Assembly: GCA_011033025.1 (NCBI GenBank) | Contig: WFMF01000142.1 | Span: 310,001 to 374,000 of the forward strand | Reading direction: 5' to 3' | Source: Beroe forskalii | Taxonomy: Eukaryota; Ctenophora; Nuda; Beroida; Beroidae | DNA length: 64,000 bases | Shown: in pieces, positions 23,201 to 35,160 of the stretch | How positions within the stretch are numbered: position 1 is the stretch's first letter | Layout: every line of letters begins with the position of its first letter | Notes under the pieces: model-generated | The model's input: the letters and a program-made list of their open reading frames with translations, nothing else | Databases searched by the model: none | What the model was told of the DNA's origin: nothing | Position numbers and translations under genes: made by a program

Positions 23201-24546
23201 GAGAATGGGTCCTCCGGAGAATGGGTACTCCGGAAAATACGCCCTCCGGAGAATGGACCCTCCGGAGAAGTGACACATCGGTATGTGAGACAGTAATTCT
23301 AAAGTGGTGTCAACGACACGTAGGATTGCTGACGAAGTGACGAAGCGGAATGCAGGCTGACGTAAAGTGGTGTCAACGAAACCTTTATAAGTGGCTACAC
23401 AGGGCAATAGCCTCACTTCCGTTTGGTGTCACAGGAAGAAGGTAAGTAAAAGTAAGTATAAAAAATAAAAAGTGTGTAAAAGTAAATGGTCCGTAAATAA
23501 GGACCCTCCGGAGAATGGACCCTCCGGAGAATGGGCCCTCCGGAGAATGGGCCCTCTGGAGAATGGCCCCTCCGGAGAATGGACCCTCTGGAGAATGGGT
23601 ACTCCGGAGAATGGGCCCTCCGGTGAATGGGTACTCCGGAGAATGGGCCCTCCGGAGAATGGACCCTCCGGAGAATGGGCCCTCCGCCCTCCAGAGAATG
23701 GGCCCTCCGGAGAATGGGGCCCTCCGGAGAATGGGCCCTCTGGAGAATGGGCCCTCTGGAGAATGGCCCCTCCGGAGAATGGGCCCTCTGGAGAATGGGT
23801 CCTCCGGAAAATACGCCCTCCGGAGAATGGGCCCTCCAGAGAATGGACCCTCCGGAGAAGTGACACAGATCGGTATGTGAGACAGTAATTCTAAAAAGTG
23901 GTGTCAACGACACGTAGGATCGCTGACGAAGTGACGAAGCGGAATGCAGGCTGACGTAAAGTGGTGTCAACGAAACCTTTATAAGTGGCTACACAGTGCA
24001 ATAGCCTCACTTCCGTTTGGTGTCACAGGAAGAAGGTAAGTAAAAGTAAGTATAAAAATAAAAAGCGTGTAAAAGTAAATGGTCCGTAAATAAGGACCCT
24101 CGGGAGAATGGGTCCTCCAGAGAATGGGTCCTCCGGAGAATGGGCCCTCCGAAGAATGGGGCCCTCCGGAGAATGGACCCTCCGGAGAAACCCTCCGGAG
24201 AATGGGCCCTCCGGAGAATGGGGCCCTCCGGAGAACGGGGCCCTCCGGAGAATGGGGCCCTCCGGAAAATACGCCCTCCGGAGAATGGGCCCTCCGGAGA
24301 ATGAGCCCTCCGGAGAATGGACCCTCCGGAGAATGGGCCCTCCAGAGAATGGGCCCTCCGGAGAATGGGGCACTCCGGAGAATGGGCCCTCCGGAGAATG
24401 GGCCCTCTGGAGAATGGCCCCTCCGGAGAATGGGTACTCCGGAAAATACGCCCTCCGGAGAAGTGACACATCGGTATGTGAGACAGTAATTCTAAAAAGT
24501 GGTGTCAACGACACGTAGGATCGCTGACGAAGTGGCGAAGCGGAAT
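20237..24546 (+). repeat. Composite satellite, continuation of the left array
   Basis: Same orientation and unit plan as 870-15351. Conserved-segment anchors lie near 20420, 20798, 21301, 23415 and 24009. The unit from 21301 to 23415 is by far the longest of the left array (about 2.1 kb, nearly all 16-bp motif). It contains variants rare elsewhere, such as GGGTACTCC, GGCCCCTCC and GGAAAATACGCC, repeated in blocks, so it probably grew by duplication of multi-motif blocks. The array ends inside a conserved segment at GCGGAAT. Confidence 0.96.
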
Positions 24547-24718
24547 CTTACCTTTCAAAAGTATTTTTCTTCCCGGTACTCACCACATTTTTTCCCACCA
24601 AATCAAATTTTTATGCTTTTTGTGGACCGCTCGCTTCGCTCGCGATATGCCCATTGAGAGCAAATATTTTCCATCATATTCAAGATATGAATGATTCATG
24701 GACAAATCCTGATGCTCT
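24547..24718. other. Non-satellite sequence, no gene seen
   Basis: AT-rich. It contains the small hairpin GCTCGCTTCGCTCGCG near 24630. No coding frame that I can support. Confidence 0.5.
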
Positions 24719-24949
24719 GATATAAACGTAAGCCCAACAGCAATTATAAGCAGGGGTCTGGGGGCGGCAGCCCCCAGCCATCCAGACGTTTCAAGTAGAT
24801 AGGAAAGTAGGAACATCGTCTTTTAAAGATTTCTGCTGCCAATTTTGAGACTAATAGCATGGTCAACTGATATAAACGTAAGTTCAACAGTTGTGAGCAG
24901 GGGACTGGGGGCGGCAGCCCCCAGCAAGCCAGACGTTTTAAGTAGATAG
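24719..24949. repeat. Two direct repeats each with a GC hairpin
   Basis: Copies of about 80 bp at 24719-24802 and 24869-24949 both run from GATATAAACGTAAG to AAGTAGATAG. Each contains CTGGGGGCGGCAGCCCCCAG, which folds into a strong stem-loop. They differ by scattered substitutions and short indels. Confidence 0.75.
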
Positions 24950-24969
24950 AAACATACGCTAGTAGATAG

Positions 24970-25860
24970 AAAATTCGCTGCCACTGGAAGTTAGGATGAT
25001 TCCTGGTTACTGGCAAGTGAGAAGATTCCTTAGTACCAAGAAGTGGTAAGATTCCATGCCACTGGAAATTGGGAAGGTTCATGGCCACTGGGAAATGGGG
25101 AGGTTCGTTCCCACTGGGAAGTTGGAAGATTCGTTATCACTGGGAAGTAGGAAGATTCCTCACAACCGGGAAGGGGGAAGATTCCTTACCACTGGGAAGT
25201 GGGACGATTCGTTGCCACAGGGAAGTAGGAAGATTCCTTACTACCGGGAAGTGGGAAGATCCGTTGCCACTGGGAATTGGGAAGATTCCTAACCATTGGG
25301 AAGTGGGAAGATTCGTTGCCACAGGGAAGTAGGAAGATTCCTAACTACCGGGAAGTGGGAAGATTCGTTGCCACAGGGAAGTGGGAAGATTCCTAATTAC
25401 CGGGAAGTGGGAAGATTCGTTGCCACAGGGAAGTAGGAAGATTCCTTACTATCGGGAAGTGGGAAGATTCGTTATCACTGGGAAGTAGGAAGATTCCTCA
25501 CAACCGGGAAGGGGGAAGTGGGAAGATTCGTTGCCACAGGGAAGTAGGAAGATTCCTTACTACCGGGAAGTGGGAAGATTCGTTGCCACTGGGAATTGGG
25601 AAGATTCCTAACCATTGGGAAGTGGGAAGATTCGTTGCCACAGGGGAAGTAGGAGATTCCCTACAGGAGTGGGAAGATTCGTTCCCACTGGGAAGTTGGA
25701 AGATTCGTTACCACTGAAGTAGGATGATTCCTCACTACCGGAAATGGGAGATTCGTTGCCACTGGGAAGTGGGAAGATTCTGGTACTACCGAGAAGTGGG
25801 AAGATTCGTTGCCACAGGGAAGTGGGAAGATTCCTTACTACCGGTGGGAAGATTCGTTGC
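24970..25860 (+). repeat. 26-bp minisatellite with alternating monomers
   Basis: About 34 monomers of the form GGGAAGTNGGAAGATTCNT plus a variable end. Monomers ending GTTGCCAC tend to alternate with ones ending CTTACTACC or similar, giving a 52-bp dimer period over much of the array. Short open frames here are repeat artefacts. Confidence 0.9.
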
Positions 25861-25974
25861 CACTTTGCTTTGTGACTTTGTGAATTTTCGAAAATTTCAG
25901 ATTTTCAGAAAATTTCGGTAGATCAAAAATTTCCCGGTACTCATAGTACCCAAGTACCGACTTTGAAAATGAAA
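25861..25974. other. Linker, no gene seen
   Basis: AT-rich linker between the 26-bp minisatellite and an isolated satellite unit. It shares the string TTCCCGGTACTCA with 24575-24587. Confidence 0.4.
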
Positions 25975-26379
25975 CGGAATGCAGGCTGACGTAAAGTGGT
26001 GTCAACGAAACCTTTATGAAAGTGGCTACACAGTGCAATAGCCTCACTTCCGTTTGGTGTCTAGGAAGAAAGTAAGTAAAAGTAAGTATAAAAAATAAAA
26101 GTGTGTAAAAGTAAATGAATTCGTAAAATAGGACCCTCCAGAAATGGGTCCTCAGAGAATGGGTCCTCCGGAGAATGGGCCCTCCGAAGAATGGGGCCCT
26201 CCGGAGAATGGGGCCCTCCGAAATGGACCCTCGGAGAGACCTCCAAAGAATGGGCCTCCGGAAAATGGGGCCCTCCGAATGGGGCCCTCCGGAGAATGGG
26301 GCCCTCAGAGAATGGCCCTCGGAGAAGTGACACAGCAGTATGTGAGACAGTAATTCTAAAAGTGGTGTCAACGACACGT
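25975..26379 (+). repeat. Isolated satellite unit, left orientation
   Basis: One unit in left-array orientation. It starts within the conserved segment (CGGAATGCAGGCTGACG), runs through about ten diverged 16-bp motifs and ends within the next conserved segment (CAACGACACGT). It has CTAGGAAGAAAGTAAG, so it shares the AAAG form with the right array and differs from the left array's AAGG. Confidence 0.88.
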
Positions 26380-26389
26380 TCCAAAAACC

Positions 26390-27095
26390 AATGTGACAGT
26401 TTTCGCGCATTTATGAGACATGGGATTTGGACGTGTCGAGGTTGGAATGGTTCCTTTGGCTCTCAGAAACTCTAAATTATGTTATCTGACCATAATAATA
26501 GGTTCAGGAGTCGTATTTCGCCTCAAAACCCCATGTCTCATAGCTTGTTACAGATTTGTGACACTTTTCGCGCATTCATGAGACATGGGATTTGGGCGTG
26601 GCCGAGGGTTGGAAATGTTTGTTTTGGCCTTCAGAAACTCTAAAATATGTTTTCCAACAATAATAATAGGTTGAGGAGTCATATACCGTCTCAAAATCCC
26701 ATGTCTCATAGCAGGCGAGACTTGTGACACATTTGTGACAGTTTTCGCGCATTTATGAGACATGGGATTTGGGCGTGGCCGAGGGTTGGGAATGGTTCCT
26801 TTGGCTCTCAGAAACTCTTAATTATGTTATCTGACCATAATAATAGGTTCAGGAGTCGTATTTCGCCTCAAAACCCCATGTCTCATAGCTTGTTACAGAT
26901 TTGTGACACTTTTCGCGCATTTATGAGACATGGGATATGGGCGTGGCCGAGGGTTGGGATTGCTTGTTTTGGCCTTCACAAACTCTAAGATATGTCATCT
27001 GACCATTATAATGGTTTTTGGAGTCATATATCGCCTCGTATCCCCATGTCTCATAGCATGAGACTTGTGACACATTTGTGACAGATTTGTGACAT
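26390..27095 (+). repeat. Foldback tandem repeat, about 170 bp, in A/B dimers
   Basis: Four units begin at GAGACATGGGAT (26415, 26580, 26757, 26925). Each carries ATGAGACATGGG near one end and the complement CCCATGTCTCAT near the other, so each can fold back. Units 1 and 3 resemble each other (GGTTCCTTTGGCTCTC), as do units 2 and 4 (TTGTTTTGGCCTTC), giving a dimer of about 343 bp. Confidence 0.8.
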
Positions 27096-27115
27096 GTCTC
27101 GAAAAAGGTCACCTC

Positions 27116-27457
27116 AAGAAATCAAGCAACTGCTCCTTTATAATATCAGTCAAGTCGGGGTATTTTGGAGTTTTTGGTGTAATGGCATCGAGTGAAACTG
27201 TAAACTTCTGTTAGCTGACAGGAATTTGGGTTCGATGCTCAGGTCATTCTAACCTTGAAATAGATTGTTTTTCAAAATCTCGTCAGATCGATTTCATCAA
27301 ATCTTTTCACGCTAAAATATTTACAGTATCAATTTTCACGGTTTTTATTGGAGTTTGAAACATTTGGTCTTTTTTCGGCTTGAGTATCAGCTAACTGACA
27401 ATGAACTCCTGATTTAAGTGCGATGATGGATCATGGTGATTGGTCCAAGGAATTGAG
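27116..27457. repeat. Direct repeat copy 1 (342 bp)
   Basis: From AAGAAATCAAGCAACT to CCAAGGAATTGAG. It is highly similar to 28098-28453, which carries a 14-bp insertion. No gene is seen inside. The right end abuts a satellite unit. Confidence 0.88.
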
Positions 27458-27881
27458 TTTACTTACTTTCTTCCAGTGACACCAAACGGAAGTGAGACTA
27501 TTGCACTGTGCAGCCACTTATAAAGGTTTCGTTGACACCACTTTACGTCAGCCTGCATTCCGCTACGTCACTTCGTCAGCGATCCTACGTGTCGTTGACA
27601 CCACTTTTTAGAATTACTGTCTCACATACCAATGTGTCACTTTTCCGGAGGGCCCCATTCTCCGGAGGGCGTATTTTCCGTAGGGCCCCATTCTCTGGAG
27701 GGCCCATTCTCCGGAGGGCCCATTCTCCGGAGGGCCCCATTCCCCGGAGGGCCCATTCTCCGGAGGATCCATTCTCCGGAGGGCCCATTCTCCGGAGGGC
27801 CCATTCTCCGGAGGGCCCCATTCTCCGGAGGGTCCTTATTTACGGACCATTTACTTTTACACACTTTTTATTTTTTTTCCA
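27458..27881 (-). repeat. Isolated satellite unit, right orientation
   Basis: A single unit, first in the inverted orientation: TTTACTTACTTTCTTCCAG, the conserved segment, a short motif run (CATTCTCCGGAGGGCC) and then GGTCCTTATTTACGGACC and CACACTTTTTATTTTT. Both ends fall in the T-rich part of the consensus, so it may show the true ends of a monomer. Confidence 0.88.
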
Positions 27882-28097
27882 AGGGCCCATTTTCCGTTTT
27901 ACAAAAGGCAAATGAGAGGGCCCATTAGCAGAGATCGTGGTTTGGAGGATTTTGGGAGAATTTGTGTATACTACCTTTATCCGTACTGTTAATTCTGAAA
28001 AGTGCCCAGGTGGGGAGAAATTCTAAATATGGGGGAGAAATCTCTAAAAATGGGGAGAAATCTCTAAATATGGGGGAGAAATTTCCACAAATGGCGT
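27882..28097. other. Linker with short satellite-like pieces and a small repeat
   Basis: Contains two GGGCCCATT pieces (about 27892 and 27919) and, at 28010-28090, three or four copies of a GGGGAGAAATCTCTAAATAT-like unit of about 26 bp. No gene seen. Confidence 0.5.
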
Positions 28098-28453
28098 AAG
28101 AAATCAAGCAACTGGCCCTTTATAATATCAGTCAAGTCGGGGTATTTTGGAGTTTTTGGTGTAGTGGCATCGAGTGAAACTGTAAACTTCTGTTAGCTGA
28201 CAGGAATTTGGGTTCGATGCTCAGGTCATTCTATCCTTGAAATTGATTGTTTTTCAAAATCTCGTCAGATCGATTTCATCAAATCTTTTCACGCTAAAAT
28301 AATGAATTCAAAATATTTACAGTATCAATTTTCACGGTTTTTATTGGAGTTTGAAACATTTGGTCTTTTATCGGCTTGAGCGTCAGCTAACTGAAAATGA
28401 ATTCATGATTTAAGTGCGATGATGGATCATGATGATTGGTCCAAGGAATTGAG
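28098..28453. repeat. Direct repeat copy 2 (356 bp)
   Basis: Second copy of 27116-27457 with an extra 14 bp (AATGAATTCAAAAT-like) inside. On its right it continues into unique sequence rather than satellite, so it may be the source copy. Confidence 0.88.
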
Positions 28454-28853
28454 TAGAAGTTATCCCCGTAATTATATACAAATCTGCAATCCTTTCCATT
28501 CTGGTACCTCCCCATCATTTCTATCTTCATGTTTATTAAACTCTTGATTTCATGCAAAAGGAGTCGGGGTGCAACAATAAGGTGCCACGGCTTGATATCA
28601 ACAGCAAAGAAAATGTAACGCGTAACAAAAATGAACCTCTTGTTTATGAAACTGGGAACGACGCGCAACAAACGAATCTTCAGAGTTGTACGAATTGTGG
28701 CGATTGCGCGCGCGTAGATTTTGCCACGTGCATCCGGACTGATCATTCGCCCGAGTGCATGCGCGTTAAATCAAGCACATAGGAGAGGGAAATTAAGCGC
28801 CTGCATACGGGAACAATGGAAAACAAGAAAAGCACCGGCAGGCGCAATTCTTG
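28454..28853. other. Unique sequence, no supported gene
   Basis: The only long stretch of unique-looking sequence between the arrays. Overlapping open frames exist on both strands (up to 119 codons on the minus strand), but neither shows a motif, splice signals or composition that I can defend as a gene. Confidence 0.35.
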
Positions 28854-31800
28854 TTTATACTTACTTTTACTTACTTTCTTCCAGTGACACCAAACGGAAG
28901 TGAGACTATTGCACTGTGCAGCCACTTATAAAGGTTTCGTTGACACCACTTTACGTCAGCCTGCATTCATCTACGTCACTTCGTCAGCAAGCCTACGTGT
29001 CGTTGACACCACTTTTTAGAATTACTGTCTCACATACCAATGTGTCACTTTTCCGGAGGGCCCCATTCTCCGGAGGGCGTATTTTCCGTAGGGCCCCATT
29101 CTCTGGAGGGCCCATTCTCCGGAGGGCCCATTCTCCAGAGGGCCCCATTCCCCGGAGGGCCCATTCTCCGGAGGATCCATTTTCCGGGGGGCCCATTCTC
29201 CGGAGGGCCCCATTCTCCGGAGGGTCCTTATTTACGGACCATTTACTTTTACACACTTTTTATTTTTATACTTACTTTTACTTACTTTCTTCCAGTGACA
29301 CCAAACGGAAGTGAGACTTTTGCACTGTGCAGCCACTTATAAAGGTTTCGTTGACACCACTTTACGTCAGCCTGCATTCTGCTACGTCACTTCGTCAGCA
29401 ATCCTACGTGTCGTTGACACCACTTTTTAGAATTACTGTCTCACATACCAATGTGTCACTTTTCCGGAGGGCCCCATTCTCCGGAGGGTCCCATTCTCCG
29501 GAGGGCCCATTCTCTGGAGGCCCATTCTCCGGAGCGCCCATTCTCCCGAGGGCCCATTCTCCGGAGGGCCCATTCTCCGGAGGGCCCATTCTCCGGAGGG
29601 CCCATTCTCCGGAGGGCCCATTCTCCGGAGGCCCATTCTCCGGAGGGCCCATTCTCCGGAGGGTCCATTCTCCGGAGGGCCCATTCTCCGGAGAGCCCCA
29701 TTCCCCGGAGGGCCCATTCTCTGGAGGCCCATTCTCCGGAGCGCCCATTCTCCCGAGGGCCCATTCTCCGGAGGGCCCATTCTCCGGAGGGCCATTCTCC
29801 GGAGGGTCCATTCTCCGGAGGGCCCATTCTCCGGAGGGTCCATTCTCCGGAGGGTCCATTCTCCGGAGGGCCCATTCTCCGGAGGGCCCATTCTCCGGAG
29901 GGCCCCATTCTCCGGAGGGCCCATTCTCCGGAGGGCCCATTCTCCGGAGGCCCATTCTCCGGAGGGCCCATTCTCCGGAGGGCCCATTCTCCGGAGGGCC
30001 ATTCTCCGAGGGCCCATTCTCCGGAGGGCCCATTCTCCGGTAGGCCCATTCTCCGGAGGCCCATTCTCCGGAGGGCCCATTCTCCGGAGGGCCCATTTCG
30101 AGGCCCATTCTCCTCCGGAGGCCCATTCTCCGGAGTGTCCATTCTCCGGAGGGCCCATACTCCGGAGGGCCCCATTCTCCGAGGGGTCCATTCTCCGGAG
30201 GTCCATTCTCCGGAGGGCCCATTCTCCGGAGGGCCCATTCTCCGGAGGGCCCCATTCTCCGGAGGCCCATTCTCCGGAGGCCCATTCTCTGAGGGCCCAT
30301 TCTCCGGAGGGCCCATTCTCCGGAGGGCCCATTTCCGAGGGCCCATTCTCCGGAGGGCCCATTCTCCGGAGGCCCATTCTCCGGAGGCCCATTCTCCGGA
30401 GGGCCCATTCTCCGGAGGGCCCATTCTCCGGAGGGCCCATTCTCCGGAGGGCCCATTCTCCGGAGGGCCCATTCTCCGGAGGGCCCATTCTCCGGAGGGT
30501 CCTTATTTACGGACCATTTACTTTTACACACTTTTATTTTTTATACTTACTTTTACTTACTTTCTTCCAGTGACACCAAACGGAAGTGAGACTATTGCAC
30601 TGTGCAGCCACTTATAAAGGTTTCGTTGACACCACTTTACGTCAGCCTGCATTCTCCGGAGGGTCACTTCGCCGATCCTACGTGTCGTTGACACCACTTT
30701 TAGAATTACTGTCTCACATACCAATGTGTCACTATTCCGGAGGGCCCCATTCTCCGGAGGGCCCATTCTCCGGAGGGCCCATTCTCCGGAGGGCCCCATT
30801 CTCCGGAGGGCCCATTCTCCGGAGGGCCCATTCTCCGGAGGGCCCATTCTCCGGAGGGCCCATTCTCCGGAGGGCCCATTCTCCGGAGGGCCCATTCTCC
30901 GGAGGCCCATTCTCCGGAGGGCCCATTCTCCGGAGGGCCCATTCTCCGGAGGGCCCATTCTCCGGAGGGCCCATTCTCCATTCGGAGGCCCCATTCTCCG
31001 GAGGGCCCATTCTCCGAGGGCCCATTCTCCGAGGCCCATTCTCCGAGGGCCCATTCTCCGGAGGGCCATTCTCCATTCTCCGGGCCCATTCTCCGGAGGG
31101 CCCATTCTCCGAGGGCCTACATTCTCCGAGGGCCCCATTCTCCGGAGGGCCCATTCTCCGGAGGGCCCCATTCTCCAGAGGGCCCCGTTCTCAGGAGGGC
31201 CCATTCTCCGGAGGGCCCATTCTCCGGAGGGCCCATTCTCGGGAGGGCCCCATTCTCCGGAGGGTTCCATTCTCCGGAGGCCCATTCTCCGGAGGGCCCA
31301 TTCTCCGGAGGGCCCCATTCTCCGGAGGGCCCATTCTCTGGAGGGCCCATTCTCTGGAGGGCCCATTCTCCGGAGGGCCGCTTCTCCGGAGGGCTCCATT
31401 CTCCGGAGGGCCCATTCTCCAGAGGACCCAATGGCCCATTCTCCGGAGGGCCCATTCTCCGGAGGGCCCATTCTCCGGAGGGTCCTTATTTACGGACCAT
31501 TTACTTTTACACACTTTTTATTTTTATACTTACTTTTACTTACTTTCTTCCAGTGACACCAAACGGAAGTGAGACTATTGCACTGTGCAGCCACTTATAA
31601 AGGTTTCGTTGACACCACTTTACGTCAGCCTGCATTCCGCTACGTCACTTCGTCAGCGATCCTACGTGTCGTTGACACCACTTTTTAGAATTACTGTCTC
31701 ACATACCAATGTGTCACTTTTCCGGAGGGCCCCATTCTCCGGAGGGCCCATTCTCCGAGGGCCCATTCTCCGGAGGGCCCATTCTCCGAGGCCCATTCTC

Positions 31801-34639
31801 CGGAGGGCCCATTCTCCGAGGGCCCCATTCTCCGGAGGGCCCATTCTCCGAGGGCCCATTCTCCGGAGGGCCCATTCTCCGGAGGGCCCATTCTCCGGAG
31901 GGCCCATTCTCCGGAGTCCATTCTCCGAGGGCCCATTCTCCGGAGGGCCCATTCTCCGGAGGGCCCATTCTCCGAGGGCCCATTCTCCGGAGGCCCATTC
32001 TCCGGAGGGCCCATTCTCCGAGGGCCCATTCTCCGAGGGCCCATTCTCCGAGGGCCCATTCTCCGAGGGCCCATTCTCCGGAGGGCCCCATTCTCCGGAG
32101 GGCCCATCTCGGAGGGCCCATTCTCCGGAGGGCCCATTCTCCGGAGGGCCCATTCTCCGGAGGGCCCATTCTCCGGAGGGCCCATTCTCCGGAGGGCCCC
32201 ATTCTCCGGAGGGCCCATTCTCCGGAGGCCCATTCTCCGGAGGCCCATTCTCCGGAGGCCCATTCTCCGGAGGGCCCATTCTCCGGAGGGCCCATTCTCC
32301 GGAGGGCCCCATTCTCCGGAGGCCCATTCTCCGAGGGACTTCTCCGAGGGCCCCATTCTCTGAGGCCCATTCTCCGAGGGCCCATTCTCCGGAGGGCCCA
32401 TTCTCCGGAGGGCCCATTCTCCGGAGGCCCATTCTCCGGAGGGCCCATTCTCCGGAGGGCCCATTCTCCGGAGGCCCATTCTCCGGAGGCCCATTCTCCG
32501 GAGGGCCCATTCTCCGGAGGGCCCATTCTCCGGAGGCCCCATTCTCCGGAGGGCCCATTCTCCGGAGGTCCATTCTCCGAGGGCCCATTCTCCGAGGGCC
32601 CATTCTCCGGAGGGCCCATTCTCCGGAGGGCCCATTCTCCGGAGGCCCCATTCTCCGGAGGGCCCCATTCTCCGGAGGGTCCATTCTCCGAGGGCCCATT
32701 CTCCGGAGGGCCCCATTCTCCGGAGGGCCCCATTCTTGGAGGGCCCATTCTCCGAGGGCCCATTCTCCGGAGGGCCCATTCTCCGGAGGGCCCATTCTCC
32801 GGAGGCCCATTCTCCGGAGGGCCCATTCTCCGGAGGGCCCATTCTCCGGAGGGCCCATTCTCCGGAGGGCCCATTCTCCGGAGGGCCCCATTCTCCGGAG
32901 GGCCTATTCTCCGAGGGCCCCATTCTCCGAGGGCCCATTCTCCGGAGGGCCCATTCCATTCCCATTCTCCGGAGGCCCATTCTCCGGAGGGCCCCATTCT
33001 CCGGAGGGCCCATTCGAGGCCCATTCTCCGGAGGGCCCATTCTCCGAGGGTCCTTATTTACGGACCATTTACTTTTACACACTTTTTATTTTTATACTTA
33101 CTTTTACTTACTTTCTTCCAGTGACACCAAACGGAAGTGAGACTATTGCACTGTGCAGCCACTTATAAAGGTTTCGCTGACACCACTTTACGTCAGCCTG
33201 CATTCCGCTACGTCACTTCGTCAGCGATCCTACGTGTCGTTGACACCACTTTTTAGAATTACTGTCTCACATACCAATGTGTCACTTTCCCGGAGGGCCC
33301 CATTCTCCGGAGGGCCCATTCTCCGGAGGGCCCATTCTCCGAGGGCCCATTCTCCGGAGGGCCCATTCTCCGGAGGCCCATTCTCCGGAGGGCCCATTCT
33401 CCGGAGGGCCCATTCTCCGTAGGGCCCCATTCTCCGGAGGGCCCATTCTCCGGAGGGTCCATTCTCCGGAGGGCCCATTCTCCGGAGGGCCCCATTCTCC
33501 GGAGGGTCCATTCTCCGGAGGGCCCATTCTCCGGAGGGTCCATTCTCCGGAGGGCCCGTTCTCTGAGGGCCATTCTCCGGAGGGCCATTCTCCGGAGGGC
33601 CATTCTCCGGAGGGCCATTCTCCGGAGGGTCCCATTCTCCGGAGGGTCCCATTCTCCGGAGGGCCCCATTCTCCGGAGCGGCCATTCTCCGGAGGGCCCA
33701 TTCTCCGGCTTCTCCGAGGGCCCATTCTCCGGAGGGCCCATTCTCCGAGGGCCCATTTTTCCGGAGGGCCCAGGGCCATTCCCGAGGGTCCATTCTCCGG
33801 AGGCCCATTCTCCGGAGGGCCCATTCTCCGGAGGGCCCATTCTCCGGAGGGCCCATTTCCTCCGAGGGCCCATTCTCCGAGGCCCATTCTCCGAGGGCCC
33901 ATTCTCCGGAGGCCCCATTCTCCGGAGGGGCCCATTCTCCGGAGGGGCCCATTCTCCGAGGGCCCCATTCTCGGAGGGCCCATTCTCCGAGGCCCATTCT
34001 CCGAGGGCCCATTCTCCGGAGGGCCCCATTCTCCGGAGGGCCCATTCTCCGGAGGGCCCCATTCTCCGAGGGCCCATTCTCCGGAGGGCCCATTCTCCGA
34101 GGGCCCATTCTCCGAGGGCCCATTCTCCGGAGGCCCATTCTCCGGAGGGCCCATTCTCCGGAGGCACCCATTCTCCGAGGGCCCATTCTCCGGAGGGTCC
34201 TTATTTACGGACCATTTACTCTTTTATTTTTTATACTTACTTTTACTTACTTTCTTCCAGTGACACCAAACGGAAGTGAGACTATTGCACTGTGCAGCCA
34301 CTTATAAAGGTTTCAAGGACACCACTTTGCCGTCAGCCTGCATTCCACATGTCACTTCGTCAGCAATCCTACGTGTCGTTGACACCACTTTTTAGAATTA
34401 CTGTCTCACATACCAATGTGTCACTTCTCCGGAGGGCCCCATTCTCCGGAGGGCCCATTCTCCGGAGGGCCCATTCTCCGGAGGGCCCCATTCTCCGGAG
34501 GGCCCATTCTCCGGAGGGCCCCATTCTCCGGAGGGCCCATTCTCCGAGGGCCCCATTTCCGAGGGCCCATTCTCCGGAGGGCCCATTCTCCGGAGGGCCC
34601 CATTCTCCGGAGGGCCCATTCTCCGGAGGCCCATTCTCC

Positions 34640-35160
34640 GAGGGCCCCATTCTCCGGAGGGCCCATTCGAGGCCCATTCTCCGGAGGGCCCATTCTCCGA
34701 GGGCCCCAGGGGCCCATTCTCCCCATTCTCCTGGGCCCATTCTCCGAGGGCCCATTCTCCGAGGGCCCATTCTCCGAGGGCCCATTTCCGGAGGGCCCAT
34801 TCTCCGAGGGCCCATTCTCCGAGGGCCCATTCTCCGGAGGGCCCCGGAGGGCCCCATTCTCCGAGGGCCCCATTCTCCGGAGGGCCCATTCTCCGAGGGC
34901 CCATTTCCGAGGGCCCATTCTCCGGAGGGCCCATTCTCCGGAGGGCCCATTCTCCGGGAGGGCCCATTTTTGAGGGCCCATTCTCTTTTTAGGGCCCATT
35001 CTCCGGAGGGCCCATTCTCCGAGGGCCCATTCTCCGGAGGGCCCATTCTCCGGAGGGCCCATTCTCCGAGGCCTCATTCTCCGGAGGGTCCATTTACGAG
35101 GCCCATTCCCACCCTTTCCATTCTCCGGAGGCCCCATTCAGGCCCATTCCAGTTTTAGGG
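34640..35160 (-). repeat. Irregular part of a motif run
   Basis: Inside the 2.7-kb unit the 16-bp motif becomes irregular, with CCGAGGGCCC (one G lost), CCCCATTCTCCTGGGC and stray pieces such as TTTTTAGGG and CCATTTACGAGG, which look like fragments of the conserved segment. One-base-short motifs are very frequent from about 31.7 to 36 kb. Confidence 0.5.

Noticed and set aside
25056-25921. Short proteins in the 26-bp minisatellite
   Set aside because: Simple translations of the repeat, present on both strands.
28387-28782. Overlapping open frames of 119 and 76 codons on opposite strands
   Set aside because: No recognisable domain, no splice support, and each could be the shadow of the other. 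Left as unsupported.
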